Shown here one piece after another: positions 1 to 7,048 of a stretch of 9,220 bases of DNA. Location of the stretch: positions 1 to 9,220 of the forward strand of contig CAXBLG010000105.1 in assembly GCA_963976395.1 (NCBI GenBank). The letters are read 5' to 3'. Numbering within the stretch: the stretch's first letter is position 1; each line of letters opens with the position of its first letter. This stretch comes from UBA11612 sp963976395 (lineage in GTDB: Bacteria; Pseudomonadota; Alphaproteobacteria; Rhodospirillales; Rhodospirillaceae). A program made the translations under genes and the position numbers. The notes below the pieces were generated by a model. The model was given only the letters and a program-made list of their open reading frames with translations. It did no database searches and was not told the DNA's origin.

Positions 1-53
1 AAACACCATGTTGAACTAACATTCACACCGGACCACCCAATGGGGGCCGGTCA
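1..53. mobile_element. possible insertion-sequence terminus (tentative)
   Basis: Read on the minus strand, the sensor-like reading frame at 53-195 is interrupted at about position 53 by a sequence beginning TGACCGGCCCCC and running to the window edge. A terminus starting with TG followed by a C-rich tract is typical of several IS3-family elements, and I infer an element end here. Positions 27-51 can also fold into a GC-rich hairpin: ACCGG (27-31) pairs with CCGGT (47-51), with an inner C/G stem and a loop around 39-41. No U-tract follows on either strand, so it is a poor terminator. No transposase is visible because the window ends. The opposite inverted repeat and a target duplication cannot be seen, so this is an inference from one end only. 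Confidence 0.25.
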
Positions 54-195
54 CTACGAATTGTAGCGAAAGGCGTTTTAGCGTTTCATTCTCATACGCC
101 CAGCCAACAAGAGCGCCGCCGCTAATGACAATTGCGATCAGGCCCGCAAGAAAAACAACAATTGGTCGAATTGCAGTCGGCTGAATAGCTTTCAT
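16..195 (-). pseudogene. N-terminal fragment of a putative membrane sensor protein
   Basis: A 59-codon frame starts with ATG at 195 and ends with TAG at 16-18. Residues 11-31 form a strongly hydrophobic segment (IRPIVVFLAGLIAIVISGG) and are followed by GWAYENETLKRL. In general style this resembles the first transmembrane helix and following loop of multi-helix sensor regions found ahead of PAS, GGDEF or histidine-kinase domains, where motifs like GW(L/A)xDIxxLK are common. From about residue 48 the resemblance stops, the sequence becomes an odd Trp/Cys-rich tail, and the frame ends, consistent with truncation by the element proposed at 1-53. No good ribosome binding site sits at the usual distance: GGAG occurs, but too far upstream. 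It could instead be a genuine small membrane protein or a chance frame. The family assignment is from pattern memory only. Confidence 0.35.
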
Positions 196-293
196 GCGCG
201 CACGAATATTCCACAGTGATATGCGGCAGTTCTCCGTGGTCTTTTTTTCAATTGTTTCTTCAAATTAACGATCTCGCCGTTATTTCTTCGGGG

Positions 294-317
294 AGCTAGA
301 TTGCCAGTCACCTAGCT
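294..317. repeat. short inverted repeat, possible operator
   Basis: AGCTAG at 294-299 is the exact reverse complement of CTAGCT at 312-317, with 12 bases between the arms. It lies about 100 bases upstream of the start of the minus-strand sensor-like frame, where a regulator site could be. Six-base arms can arise by chance, so the role is speculative. Confidence 0.2.
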
Positions 318-586
318 TCTAGAAAAAATCGCCTGACGTTCATGAAATGTGTGCCCGACCCAGTTCAGAGGCAGATTCAATCGATTAACGTAGAAGTGGT
401 AAATCGTATTCTCACACTTTAGCGAGGATTAGTCCGCTGTTTTATTCGAGATATGGAGGGTAAAATAAACCGTCCTAAAATGTTCTATTAAAAGCTGTCC
501 TTTTTGCAGGTGCCAGGGTGCCCTCTTAGCCAATCCACCTCAATGGTAGCATCAGAACAAATTGCAAATATAAGTTGATCCAGCTA

Positions 587-614
587 TCCGCGGAACAGCG
601 CGAGGATTTTTTTT
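587..614 (+). terminator. weak hairpin followed by eight T (plus strand)
   Basis: On the plus strand TCC and GCG at 587-592 can pair with CGC and GGA at 599-606, leaving a bulge of two bases and a six-base loop. A run of eight T (607-614) follows directly. This is the layout of an intrinsic terminator, but the stem is only about six pairs and interrupted. No plus-strand gene lies to its left, so it has no obvious client. Confidence 0.2.
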
Positions 615-676
615 GTCAAACTCTTAAAGCCTACGCGCTATGTAACACCGAACGCGGGCTCAAATAGACATCCCCC

Positions 677-709
677 CCCTTCGCCCGCGCTATCGGGGCC
701 GAGGAAGGG
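677..709 (-). terminator. GC-rich hairpin downstream of rnj
   Basis: Starting about 20 bases past the rnj stop, CCCTTC/GAAGGG (677-682 with 704-709) and GCCC/GGGC (683-686 with 696-699) can pair around a nine-base loop, with a four-base bulge at 700-703. This ten-pair GC-rich stem could mark or protect the 3' end of the nuo-birA-coaX-rnj transcript. On the minus strand it is followed by a run of G rather than U, so it is not a textbook intrinsic terminator. A Rho-dependent end or a processing barrier is equally possible. Confidence 0.35.
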
Positions 710-729
710 CTCTGGTCTCTCTGCGAAGC

Positions 730-2412
730 TTACGCACGCACGACATGCACGCGGACCACAGGTCGCTTGGGGGCAAAAGGCTTGCGGACCGCTGTACCGA
801 CAGCATCTTCGACGGCCGCATCGTCGCGGCGCGCCTTCTTGGGAAGGCGGCCAATGACGCCCGAGATCAAGTAGTCCCAATCGCGGTCCTCGCTGTCGGC
901 GAGCGGATCGCTGATCCCGAGGACCGACACCTGCAGATCGTCTATGATCTCGCCCGCATCATCCAACGGTACTGTGACCACGATCGCCCCTTCGTAAAAC
1001 ATACGCTTACGATCGCGCAGGACCGGAGTTGTGAATGGGACGGCCTTACCATCTTCCCAAGCCAAACGGCCGTTCCACACCTTGCCTGCGACTTTGGCCT
1101 TATCACCGTCAAATTTCACAGCCGCGCCGTTTTCCACGAGAACCGTATGGGGAACCTGGCATTCTTTGGCGAGATCAGCATGGGCACGCATGTGCATTTC
1201 CTCGCCGTGTACCGGAATGGCGATCCGCGGTCGGATCATCTGGTACATCCGGCTCAAATCGTCCCGCGCCGGATGACCGGACACATGGATGAGGTGATCT
1301 CGGGTAGTGACGATTTTTACCCCAAGGCGGGCCAGTTGGTTTTGAACTTTAGAGATGGCTTTTTCGTTGCCCGGAATGACCCGGGACGAAAAAACCGCCA
1401 CATCACCTGCGCTAAGTGCAACATCCCGGTGATGACCAAAAGCGATGCGGCCCAACGCCGCGCGTCCCTCGCCCTGGCTCCCTGTGCAGATATAGACCAC
1501 CTTATCGCGCGGCAAAGCCGCAGCCTCGCTGGCCTCGTAAAATTTTAGATCGGGCGACAAATAACCGGTGCGCCTTGCCGTCTCCGCAATCCGCCATAAG
1601 GACGCGCCCACCAAGGCCACATGACGGTCATTGGCCGCCGCAGCCCGAGCAATGCTTTCAAGGCGCGCCACATTGGACGCAAAGCAGCCAACAACAATCC
1701 GACCCGTATAGCCCGCGAACAGTTCCACCAGATTATCACGCACGTCGAGTTCTGACCCCGCCTCACCTTTGGTGAACACGTTTGTCGAATCACCAACCAG
1801 GGCCAATATGTTTTCGTCACCTAGGGCTTGAAGGACGGTGAAGTCGGACGCCTCGCCAATGAGAGGGTTGGGATCAAATTTCCAATCACCGGTGTGGAAA
1901 ATAGCTCCATACGGCGTGCGGATCGCCAGGGCGTTAGGTTCGGGGATAGAATGCGTGAGGGTGACAAAATCCACCGAAAATGGTCCGATATCCACGTGAC
2001 CGCCCAGGGGAACAACCGTCACCGGCACTACACCGTGCAGTCCCGCCTCCTTGAGTTTGTATTCAAGAAAAGCCGCCGCAAAAGGCGTGGCGTAAACCGG
2101 ACACTTCAGTTGAGGCCACAAATAGGCGACGGCGCCTAGATGATCCTCATGGGCGTGAGTGACAATGAGGCCCGCCAGTTTCTCGCGGCGCTCGGTGATA
2201 AAGCTGGGGTCGGGCATGACCACATCGACCCCCGGCACAGACTCGTCGCCGAAGGTCACGCCCAAATCGACCATGAGCCACTGGCCGTCACAGCCATAGA
2301 GATTGAGGTTCATCCCTATCTCACCGGAGCCACCGAGCGGAATGAACCACAGCCCTTTGTCGAGCCCTTGAGGAAAGTCAGATTTAGCGTGACGCGTGCT
2401 GGAGCGATTCAT
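730..2412 (-). CDS. rnj: ribonuclease J (metallo-beta-lactamase / beta-CASP RNase)
   Basis: This 560-residue protein matches the RNase J family in length and motif order. Zinc-binding and catalytic motifs are visible: HAHEDH at 86-91, THSIPE at 153-158, HTGDWK at 173-178, GDSTN at 207-211, TGSQGE at 310-315 and SGHPARDDL at 378-386, the last inside the beta-CASP/RNA-binding region, then PVHGE at 400-404. The family cleaves RNA endonucleolytically and degrades it 5'-to-3'. In alphaproteobacteria it takes part in rRNA maturation and mRNA turnover in the cytoplasm. All metal ligands I can check are present, so it should be active. The C-terminus is basic (RKPFAPKRPVVRV), as in alphaproteobacterial relatives. 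The ATG start is only 3 bases after the coaX stop, and the bases in front of it (GCCCGGTAACCC) make a poor Shine-Dalgarno site, so translation is probably coupled to coaX. It is the last gene of the cluster seen here. Confidence 0.96.
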   Translation of the reverse strand: MNRSSTRHAKSDFPQGLDKGLWFIPLGGSGEIGMNLNLYGCDGQWLMVDLGVTFGDESVPGVDVVMPDPSFITERREKLAGLIVTHAHEDHLGAVAYLWPQLKCPVYATPFAAAFLEYKLKEAGLHGVVPVTVVPLGGHVDIGPFSVDFVTLTHSIPEPNALAIRTPYGAIFHTGDWKFDPNPLIGEASDFTVLQALGDENILALVGDSTNVFTKGEAGSELDVRDNLVELFAGYTGRIVVGCFASNVARLESIARAAAANDRHVALVGASLWRIAETARRTGYLSPDLKFYEASEAAALPRDKVVYICTGSQGEGRAALGRIAFGHHRDVALSAGDVAVFSSRVIPGNEKAISKVQNQLARLGVKIVTTRDHLIHVSGHPARDDLSRMYQMIRPRIAIPVHGEEMHMRAHADLAKECQVPHTVLVENGAAVKFDGDKAKVAGKVWNGRLAWEDGKAVPFTTPVLRDRKRMFYEGAIVVTVPLDDAGEIIDDLQVSVLGISDPLADSEDRDWDYLISGVIGRLPKKARRDDAAVEDAVGTAVRKPFAPKRPVVRVHVVRA

Positions 2413-2415
2413 GGG

Positions 2416-3192
2416 TTACCGGGCATTACGTTTATGAATCTGCAACAGCCCGCGCATAGTGAGATCCTGATCCGTATGTTCGATAATGGTCGTCGCCTCG
2501 GCAAACAGCGGCGCGAGTCCGCCGGTTGCGATCACCTTCAGAGACTCACCCCGCTCCGCCCGAATACGCGTTACTAGACCTTCGATCAGCCCGATATAAC
2601 CCCAGAACACTCCGGACGTCATGGCCGCTATGGTCGAAGTTCCAACAATCGGGGCATTTCCAGGGTTTTTCACAGGAAGGCGCGGCAATTGAGCCGTGGC
2701 CATATGCAGAGCTTCCATCGACAAATTTATCCCCGGCGCTATGCACCCGCCACAATAAGCACCGGTTTTGTCAACCACATCAAAGGTCGTCGCGGTTCCG
2801 AAGTCGATAATGATGAGCGGGCCGGCATAGGTGGCATGAGCCGCAAGCGCATTTACCACGCGGTCTGACCCAGCTTCGGCGGGATTATCCACCTTAATCT
2901 CCGCGCCCAATTCCACGCCTGGATCGCCGACAAAAATCGGTTTGCACTTAAAGTACTTTTCGCAAAGACGTTTAAGATCAAAATTCTTGCTGGGCACCAC
3001 CGAGGCGACAATGGCGTGCGTTATCGCCGAAGTGTCGACATGATCGTGGACCATGAGCTGCGTCAGCCAAATGCCGTATTCATCCGATGTCCGTTCGGTT
3101 TTTGTAGCCGCCCGCCACTGGCCTTTGAAGTCGTCACCGTCATAAACAGCGAAGACAACATTGGTATTTCCACAATCCACCGCGAGCAGCAT
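2416..3192 (-). CDS. coaX: type III pantothenate kinase
   Basis: This 258-residue cytoplasmic enzyme phosphorylates pantothenate to 4'-phosphopantothenate, the first step of coenzyme A synthesis. Diagnostic features of the type III (CoaX) fold of the ASKHA superfamily are visible: DCGNTN at 6-11 (phosphate loop), GSDR at 108-111 with the catalytic Asp110, IDFGTATTFD at 129-138, and GGCIAPGINLS at 148-158. The family needs a monovalent cation and is not inhibited by coenzyme A. Length is normal and no motif is missing. Its ATG overlaps the birA stop by one base (TAATG), and a GGTGGAG site lies 7 bases upstream, so it should be translated by coupling as well as by direct initiation. The family was once described as Baf, a Bordetella transcription accessory factor; the kinase role is the better supported one. 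Confidence 0.96.
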   Translation of the reverse strand: MLLAVDCGNTNVVFAVYDGDDFKGQWRAATKTERTSDEYGIWLTQLMVHDHVDTSAITHAIVASVVPSKNFDLKRLCEKYFKCKPIFVGDPGVELGAEIKVDNPAEAGSDRVVNALAAHATYAGPLIIIDFGTATTFDVVDKTGAYCGGCIAPGINLSMEALHMATAQLPRLPVKNPGNAPIVGTSTIAAMTSGVFWGYIGLIEGLVTRIRAERGESLKVIATGGLAPLFAEATTIIEHTDQDLTMRGLLQIHKRNAR

Positions 3193-3998
3193 TAAGTGTC
3201 TCCACCAGAAAACAAGACATCGCCCGCCAGAATTCGCTTGCGACCCAGAGGGCTGTCCAAAAGCAATGCTCCGTCCGTATCGAGACCCGCGAAATTCCCT
3301 CGCACTGGACCGCTCGGCAGACCAACAGACATCTCAAAGCCGACCGACGGCGCTTTCTCCAGCCAAGATTCGCGCACCGAAGCAAAACCATTCTGCCGCC
3401 AATCTATAAGACGCGCAGAAAACGCCCGGCACAATACGGTCAAAACGTGTTCCGGTGTCGTGTCGATATTATGTGAGGCTAATGACCCAATTGGATATGC
3501 CGCATCTTGAACTTCCACAGATCTGAGATTGATACCTATACCAACAACAATCCATGCTGCTCCCTCAAGGCTTGAGGTCATCTCGGGCAGAATACCGCAA
3601 ACCTTACCGCCGCCCGCCAGCACGTCGTTGGGCCATTTATGGGACAACGGCGGCGGTGGAGCGTTGTGTCGCGGTAACTCCAAAATAGTATCGACTACGG
3701 CGACTGCGGCGACAAAACCAACTTGAGGCGCCGTCGCTTGGTCTTCTGGGGCTTGCACGAGGATAGACGCATAAACGTTGCCTTCGGGGCTTTTCCAGAT
3801 GCGGCCCAAACGCCCGCGACCTGCTGTCTGCGTCTTAGCCCAAATCATTAAGCCTTCAGCCACATCACCTTCGGTCTCGACAATTCGTCGCAAAGCAGCA
3901 TTCGTGCTGTCCAGGGAGTCAAACCCCATAGCCCGCCATCCTGCAGGCATGTGCGGTTCGGGCTGCGCGTGAGCGGATGTGTACCAGGCCTGGGTCAA
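3192..3998 (-). CDS. birA: biotin--[acetyl-CoA-carboxylase] ligase, without DNA-binding domain
   Basis: This 268-residue enzyme activates biotin with ATP to biotinyl-AMP and transfers it to the acceptor lysine of carboxyl carrier domains, such as that of acetyl-CoA carboxylase. Ligase motifs are present: DSTN at 30-33, the biotinyl-AMP-binding loop GRGRLGR at 60-66, KWPND at 121-125, KVCGIL at 132-137 with the catalytic Lys132, and GIGIN at 153-157. A small C-terminal domain follows. There is no N-terminal winged helix, so this is a monofunctional (group I) ligase and not a repressor of biotin genes like the E. coli BirA. The start is uncertain. TTG at 3998 has a GAGAGG site 8 bases upstream and no ATG precedes it in frame. 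The next Met codons (residue 17, ATG at 3950, and residue 24) would give a more usual N-terminus but lack such a site. nuoN ends 31 bases upstream. Confidence 0.95.
   Translation of the reverse strand: MTQAWYTSAHAQPEPHMPAGWRAMGFDSLDSTNAALRRIVETEGDVAEGLMIWAKTQTAGRGRLGRIWKSPEGNVYASILVQAPEDQATAPQVGFVAAVAVVDTILELPRHNAPPPPLSHKWPNDVLAGGGKVCGILPEMTSSLEGAAWIVVGIGINLRSVEVQDAAYPIGSLASHNIDTTPEHVLTVLCRAFSARLIDWRQNGFASVRESWLEKAPSVGFEMSVGLPSGPVRGNFAGLDTDGALLLDSPLGRKRILAGDVLFSGGDT
3200..3206 (-). promoter_or_regulatory. ribosome binding site of coaX
   Basis: GGTGGAG on the minus strand lies within the last codons of birA and 7 bases before the coaX ATG at 3192. It supports the TAATG start used here. Confidence 0.6.
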
Positions 3999-4006
3999 AA
4001 CCCCGC

Positions 4007-4012
4007 CCTCTC
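4007..4012 (-). promoter_or_regulatory. ribosome binding site supporting a TTG start of birA
   Basis: GAGAGG on the minus strand sits in the 31-base nuoN-birA gap, 8 bases before the TTG at 3998. It is the main reason for preferring that start over the internal ATG at 3950. Confidence 0.5.
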
Positions 4013-4029
4013 AAAGTAGTGGATTTCGG

Positions 4030-5466
4030 TTACCCTAAAAACAGGGTCCGAGCCGCAGCCTCTGCACCGCGAACAAGCGGCGCCGGAACGATGAAATAGA
4101 TCACCATCAGAACACTTGAGATCGCAAAAATCGCAGTTGGGATAAAATCCGGGCGATCGAATGTTTCTCCGGGTTCATCGAAGTACATAATTTTGACGAC
4201 CCGCAAATAGTAAAACGCGCCAATGACACTGGCGAGAACGCCGATGATCGCCAAAGGCACGAAACCTGCGTTAACCGCCGCCACAAAGATATAAAACTTA
4301 CCGAGAAAGCCCGCGAGCGGTGGAATACCGGCCATCGAAAACATCAAAGCCCCAAGCGCGAGAGCCATGCCGGGGCGGTTTTTCGCAAGACCCGATAGAT
4401 CACTGATCTCTTCCACGTATTCGCCCTTAATGCGCATCGACAGGATGATGGCGAAAGTACCCACATTCATGAATAGATAAATCAGCAGATAAACCAGTAG
4501 GCCCCGTGCGCCTTCCTCATTACCCACAACTAGGCCAATCAGCGCAAACCCTACATGGCCGATCGAACTATAGGCCATCAATCGTTTGATATTCGTTTGG
4601 GCGATAGCAGCCACGGACCCCCAAAGCATGGATAGAATAGAGATCAACATGACCACTTGTTGCCACTGCTCGATCATAGGCTCAAACGGTCCGGCCAGTA
4701 CCCGCAAGAACAGGCACAGCGCGGCAATCTTGGGCGCCACTGCAAAGAAAGCCGTAATCGGAGTCGGCGCGCCTTCGTACACATCCGGCGTCCACATATG
4801 AAAAGGTACGGCCGAGACCTTGAAAGCAAGACCCGCGATCACAAAGACGATCCCGATCACCAAACCAACCGAACCGGCTCCAGATTGAAGCGCCGTCGCA
4901 ATGCCTTCAAAACTAGTTGTACCGGAAAATCCGTATACTAGAGAAGATCCATATAGCAGCAAACCAGAGGCCAAGGCCCCTAGAACAAAATACTTCACGC
5001 CGGCTTCAGTTGCTCGGTGATTTTCGCGCTGAATAGCGGCAAGCACGTAAAGTGATAAACTCTGAAGTTCAAGACCAAGATAAAGTGAGATGAGGTCATT
5101 CGCCGACAGCATCATCATCATGCCGAGAGTCGCAAACAGCACAATCAGCGGCAACTCGAAGCGCGCTAGTTTAACATTCTTGGCCCAAGTGCTGATCATC
5201 AGCAACGATACGGCCGCACCGATGAGGGTCAGAATCTTAGCGAAACTTGTAAATCCATTGACCACAAACAGTCCGTTGAACGTAACCTCGGTTTCCGGTC
5301 CACGCAGGACGAGAAAGCCAGCTACAACCATTACAGCAACAGCAAGCCAAGACACCAATCCTGTTGGATCTTTAGAACGAAAGACCCCAAGCATCAGAAG
5401 CGCCATCGCAGATATGGCCATAAATATTTCTGGAAATGCGGGGGCAAGTGCGGGGAAAGCGGTCAT
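4030..5466 (-). CDS. nuoN: NADH-quinone oxidoreductase subunit N
   Basis: This 478-residue polytopic membrane protein is one of three antiporter-like proton-translocating subunits in the membrane arm of complex I. It belongs to the Proton_antipo_M family and spans the inner membrane in about 14 helices. Key charged residues fall at nearly the same positions as in E. coli NuoN: Glu133 in LGLELQSL, Lys216 in AGLAFKVSAVPFHMW, Lys246 in FAVAPKIAAL, and Lys390 in IPPLAGFLGK. The signature PFHMWTPDVYEGAPTP is at 221-236. The protein is full length with no lesion. The ATG start at 5466 has a strong GGAAGGA site 8 bases upstream in the 15-base gap after nuoM. It follows nuoM in the usual nuoL-M-N order and is the last complex I gene here. 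Confidence 0.98.
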   Translation of the reverse strand: MTAFPALAPAFPEIFMAISAMALLMLGVFRSKDPTGLVSWLAVAVMVVAGFLVLRGPETEVTFNGLFVVNGFTSFAKILTLIGAAVSLLMISTWAKNVKLARFELPLIVLFATLGMMMMLSANDLISLYLGLELQSLSLYVLAAIQRENHRATEAGVKYFVLGALASGLLLYGSSLVYGFSGTTSFEGIATALQSGAGSVGLVIGIVFVIAGLAFKVSAVPFHMWTPDVYEGAPTPITAFFAVAPKIAALCLFLRVLAGPFEPMIEQWQQVVMLISILSMLWGSVAAIAQTNIKRLMAYSSIGHVGFALIGLVVGNEEGARGLLVYLLIYLFMNVGTFAIILSMRIKGEYVEEISDLSGLAKNRPGMALALGALMFSMAGIPPLAGFLGKFYIFVAAVNAGFVPLAIIGVLASVIGAFYYLRVVKIMYFDEPGETFDRPDFIPTAIFAISSVLMVIYFIVPAPLVRGAEAAARTLFLG

Positions 5467-5474
5467 AACGATAT

Positions 5475-5481
5475 TCCTTCC
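5475..5481 (-). promoter_or_regulatory. ribosome binding site of nuoN
   Basis: GGAAGGA on the minus strand lies directly after the nuoM TAG stop and 8 bases before the nuoN ATG. It is the strongest Shine-Dalgarno match in the cluster. Confidence 0.7.
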
Positions 5482-7044
5482 CTACCGCAAAAACGCAAAC
5501 AACTGGCTGCCCAGCGGCGCGATATCCGCAGCGCTTTTAGCCAAGTCGGCGTGATAATTGTTGAGCAAATTGGTCACGGATTGATTCATGACGTCGAGGA
5601 ACGGCAACGGATAGATGCCCATCCACATCACGACAAAAATCAGCGGGGCAAAGATGGCGATTTCGCGCGGATTTAAATCCAACATCGCCTTCACATCATC
5701 TTTGGTCAGTTCGCCGTAAACAACCCGGCGATACAAATAAAGCATATAGGTCGCGCCTAGGATAACGCCGGTGGCCGCCAACAGCGCAACCCAAGTATTG
5801 TCCTGGAAGACACCTGTGAGCACCAAGAACTCACCAACGAAACCCGACGTGCCCGGCAACCCGACCGAGGCCAACATGAACACCATAAACACCAGAGCAT
5901 ACTTGGGCATGTTGTGGACCAGACCGCCGTAACGATCGATCTCGCGTGTGTGCAGACGGTCATAGACCACGCCGACGCAAAGGAACAACGCGGCGGACAC
6001 AACGCCGTGAGAGAGCATCTGGAAAATCGCGCCCTCTACCGCTTGCTGAGTAGCCGCGAACGTGCCGACTGTGACGAAGCCCATATGGGCCACAGAAGAG
6101 TAGGCGATCAGCTTTTTCATATCCTGCTGCACCAAGGCCACCAGTGACGTGTAAATGATGGCAATGATCGACAGCGTATAGACCAGCGGCGTGAAATAGA
6201 CGCTGGCGTCCGGAAGCATCGGTAACGAGAACCTCAAGAATCCGTAACCACCCATCTTGAGCAGAACGCCAGCCAAAATCACCGATCCTGCGGTGGGCGC
6301 GTCAACGTGAGCATCCGGCAGCCATGTATGCACAGGCCACATCGGCACTTTTACGGCGAAGGATGCGAACATGCCTAGCCACAGCCAATACTGCATATCT
6401 CGCGAGAAGTCGGCAGCCATAAGTTCCGGGATATCTGTCGTGCCGACCTGGAAATACATGGCGAGCATGGCAACCAGCAGTAGAACCGATCCCGTCAGCG
6501 TATATAGGAAAAATTTGAATGCGGAATACACTCGTCTCCCGCCACCCCATACACCAATGATCAAGAACATAGGAATCAGCACGCCTTCGAAGAAGACATA
6601 AAACAGAACCATATCGAGGGCACAAAACATGCCCACCATCATGGTTTCCAACAACAGGAACGCCGCCATGTATTCCTTCACCATTTTGGTGATGGATTCC
6701 CATGATGCCAGTACACACATTGGCATTAGGAAGGTGGCCAGGATCACGAACAGCATCGAGATGCCATCCACGCCCATGTGATAGGAAATGCGGTAGTCGG
6801 GCAGCCAGTTGAAGCGTTCCTCGAACTGGAATGCAGCAGTCCCCGGCTCGAAGTCGATCCAGATGAACAGAGAGATCACGAAAGTCAGCAGTGTTGTCCA
6901 CAGCGCCACATAACGGGCCTGACGTGCGACCACATCGGACTTGCCGCGCAGAAGCATAATGAAGGCTGCACCCACGAGCGGCAGGAAAGTCACCACCGAT
7001 AGGATCGGCAAACCGGTCATAAAATTGGAAAGCGCCGTCATCAT
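5482..7044 (-). CDS. nuoM: NADH-quinone oxidoreductase subunit M
   Basis: This is the second antiporter-like proton-pumping subunit of complex I, a membrane protein of about 520 residues with roughly 14 helices. Counted from the ATG at 7044, the functional residues are Glu153 in FFEGVLIPM, Lys232 in AVKVPMWPVHTWLPDAH, Lys263 in LLKMGGYG and Glu405 in GFVGEF. These match the essential Glu144, Lys234, Lys265 and Glu407 of E. coli NuoM. The frame extends to a TTG at 7065, inside the end of nuoL, but ATG at 7044 (or the adjacent ATG at 7041) starts 4 bases after the nuoL stop and fits the operon better. A later Met (7020, MTGLPILSVVTFLPL) resembles the N-terminus of many homologues but has no ribosome binding site. 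No strong site is seen for any of these, so coupling to nuoL is likely. The protein is intact. Confidence 0.97.
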   Translation of the reverse strand: MMTALSNFMTGLPILSVVTFLPLVGAAFIMLLRGKSDVVARQARYVALWTTLLTFVISLFIWIDFEPGTAAFQFEERFNWLPDYRISYHMGVDGISMLFVILATFLMPMCVLASWESITKMVKEYMAAFLLLETMMVGMFCALDMVLFYVFFEGVLIPMFLIIGVWGGGRRVYSAFKFFLYTLTGSVLLLVAMLAMYFQVGTTDIPELMAADFSRDMQYWLWLGMFASFAVKVPMWPVHTWLPDAHVDAPTAGSVILAGVLLKMGGYGFLRFSLPMLPDASVYFTPLVYTLSIIAIIYTSLVALVQQDMKKLIAYSSVAHMGFVTVGTFAATQQAVEGAIFQMLSHGVVSAALFLCVGVVYDRLHTREIDRYGGLVHNMPKYALVFMVFMLASVGLPGTSGFVGEFLVLTGVFQDNTWVALLAATGVILGATYMLYLYRRVVYGELTKDDVKAMLDLNPREIAIFAPLIFVVMWMGIYPLPFLDVMNQSVTNLLNNYHADLAKSAADIAPLGSQLFAFLR

Positions 7045-7048
7045 AATA

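Larger units (their letters stand above)
196..729. other. gene-free intergenic stretch, AT-richer than its surroundings
   Basis: No reading frame here has coding character on either strand, only frames of a few codons. Composition is visibly richer in A+T than the 730-9141 block. It holds an inverted repeat at 294-317, a run of seven T at 242-248, a run of eight T at 607-614, a run of eight C at 672-679 and a GC-rich hairpin at 677-709 next to the end of rnj. A consensus-like TTGACA lies on the minus strand at 614-619, but no matching -10 box is found 16-18 bases further on. It probably contains the end of the rnj transcript and the upstream region of the sensor-like fragment. Confidence 0.6.

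Noticed and set aside
27..51. Hairpin at the left edge as an intrinsic terminator
   Set aside because: A stable GC stem is possible but neither strand has a T-tract after it. It is better explained as part of an element terminus.
591..619. Minus-strand promoter based on TTGACA at 614-619
   Set aside because: The -35 match is perfect, but at 16-18 bases spacing the -10 position reads TGTTCC, GTTCCG or TTCCGC, none of which resembles TATAAT. No gene start follows closely.
638..880. Minus-strand frame of 80 codons overlapping the rnj 3' end
   Set aside because: It overlaps the conserved end of rnj in another frame, is Arg/Cys-rich without family features, and crosses the hairpin region.
745..1548. 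Plus-strand frame of 267 codons antisense to rnj
   Set aside because: It lies wholly inside rnj, whose protein carries all RNase J motifs. The antisense translation shows no family motifs and is a by-product of the GC-rich codon pattern.
1828..2577. Plus-strand frames of 103 and 145 codons opposite rnj and coaX
   Set aside because: Shadow frames opposite well-supported genes, with no plausible start signals or recognised domains.
6302..6901. Minus-strand frame of 199 codons within nuoM
   Set aside because: It is an alternative frame of a highly conserved membrane protein gene; His/Arg/Cys-rich translation without helices or motifs.
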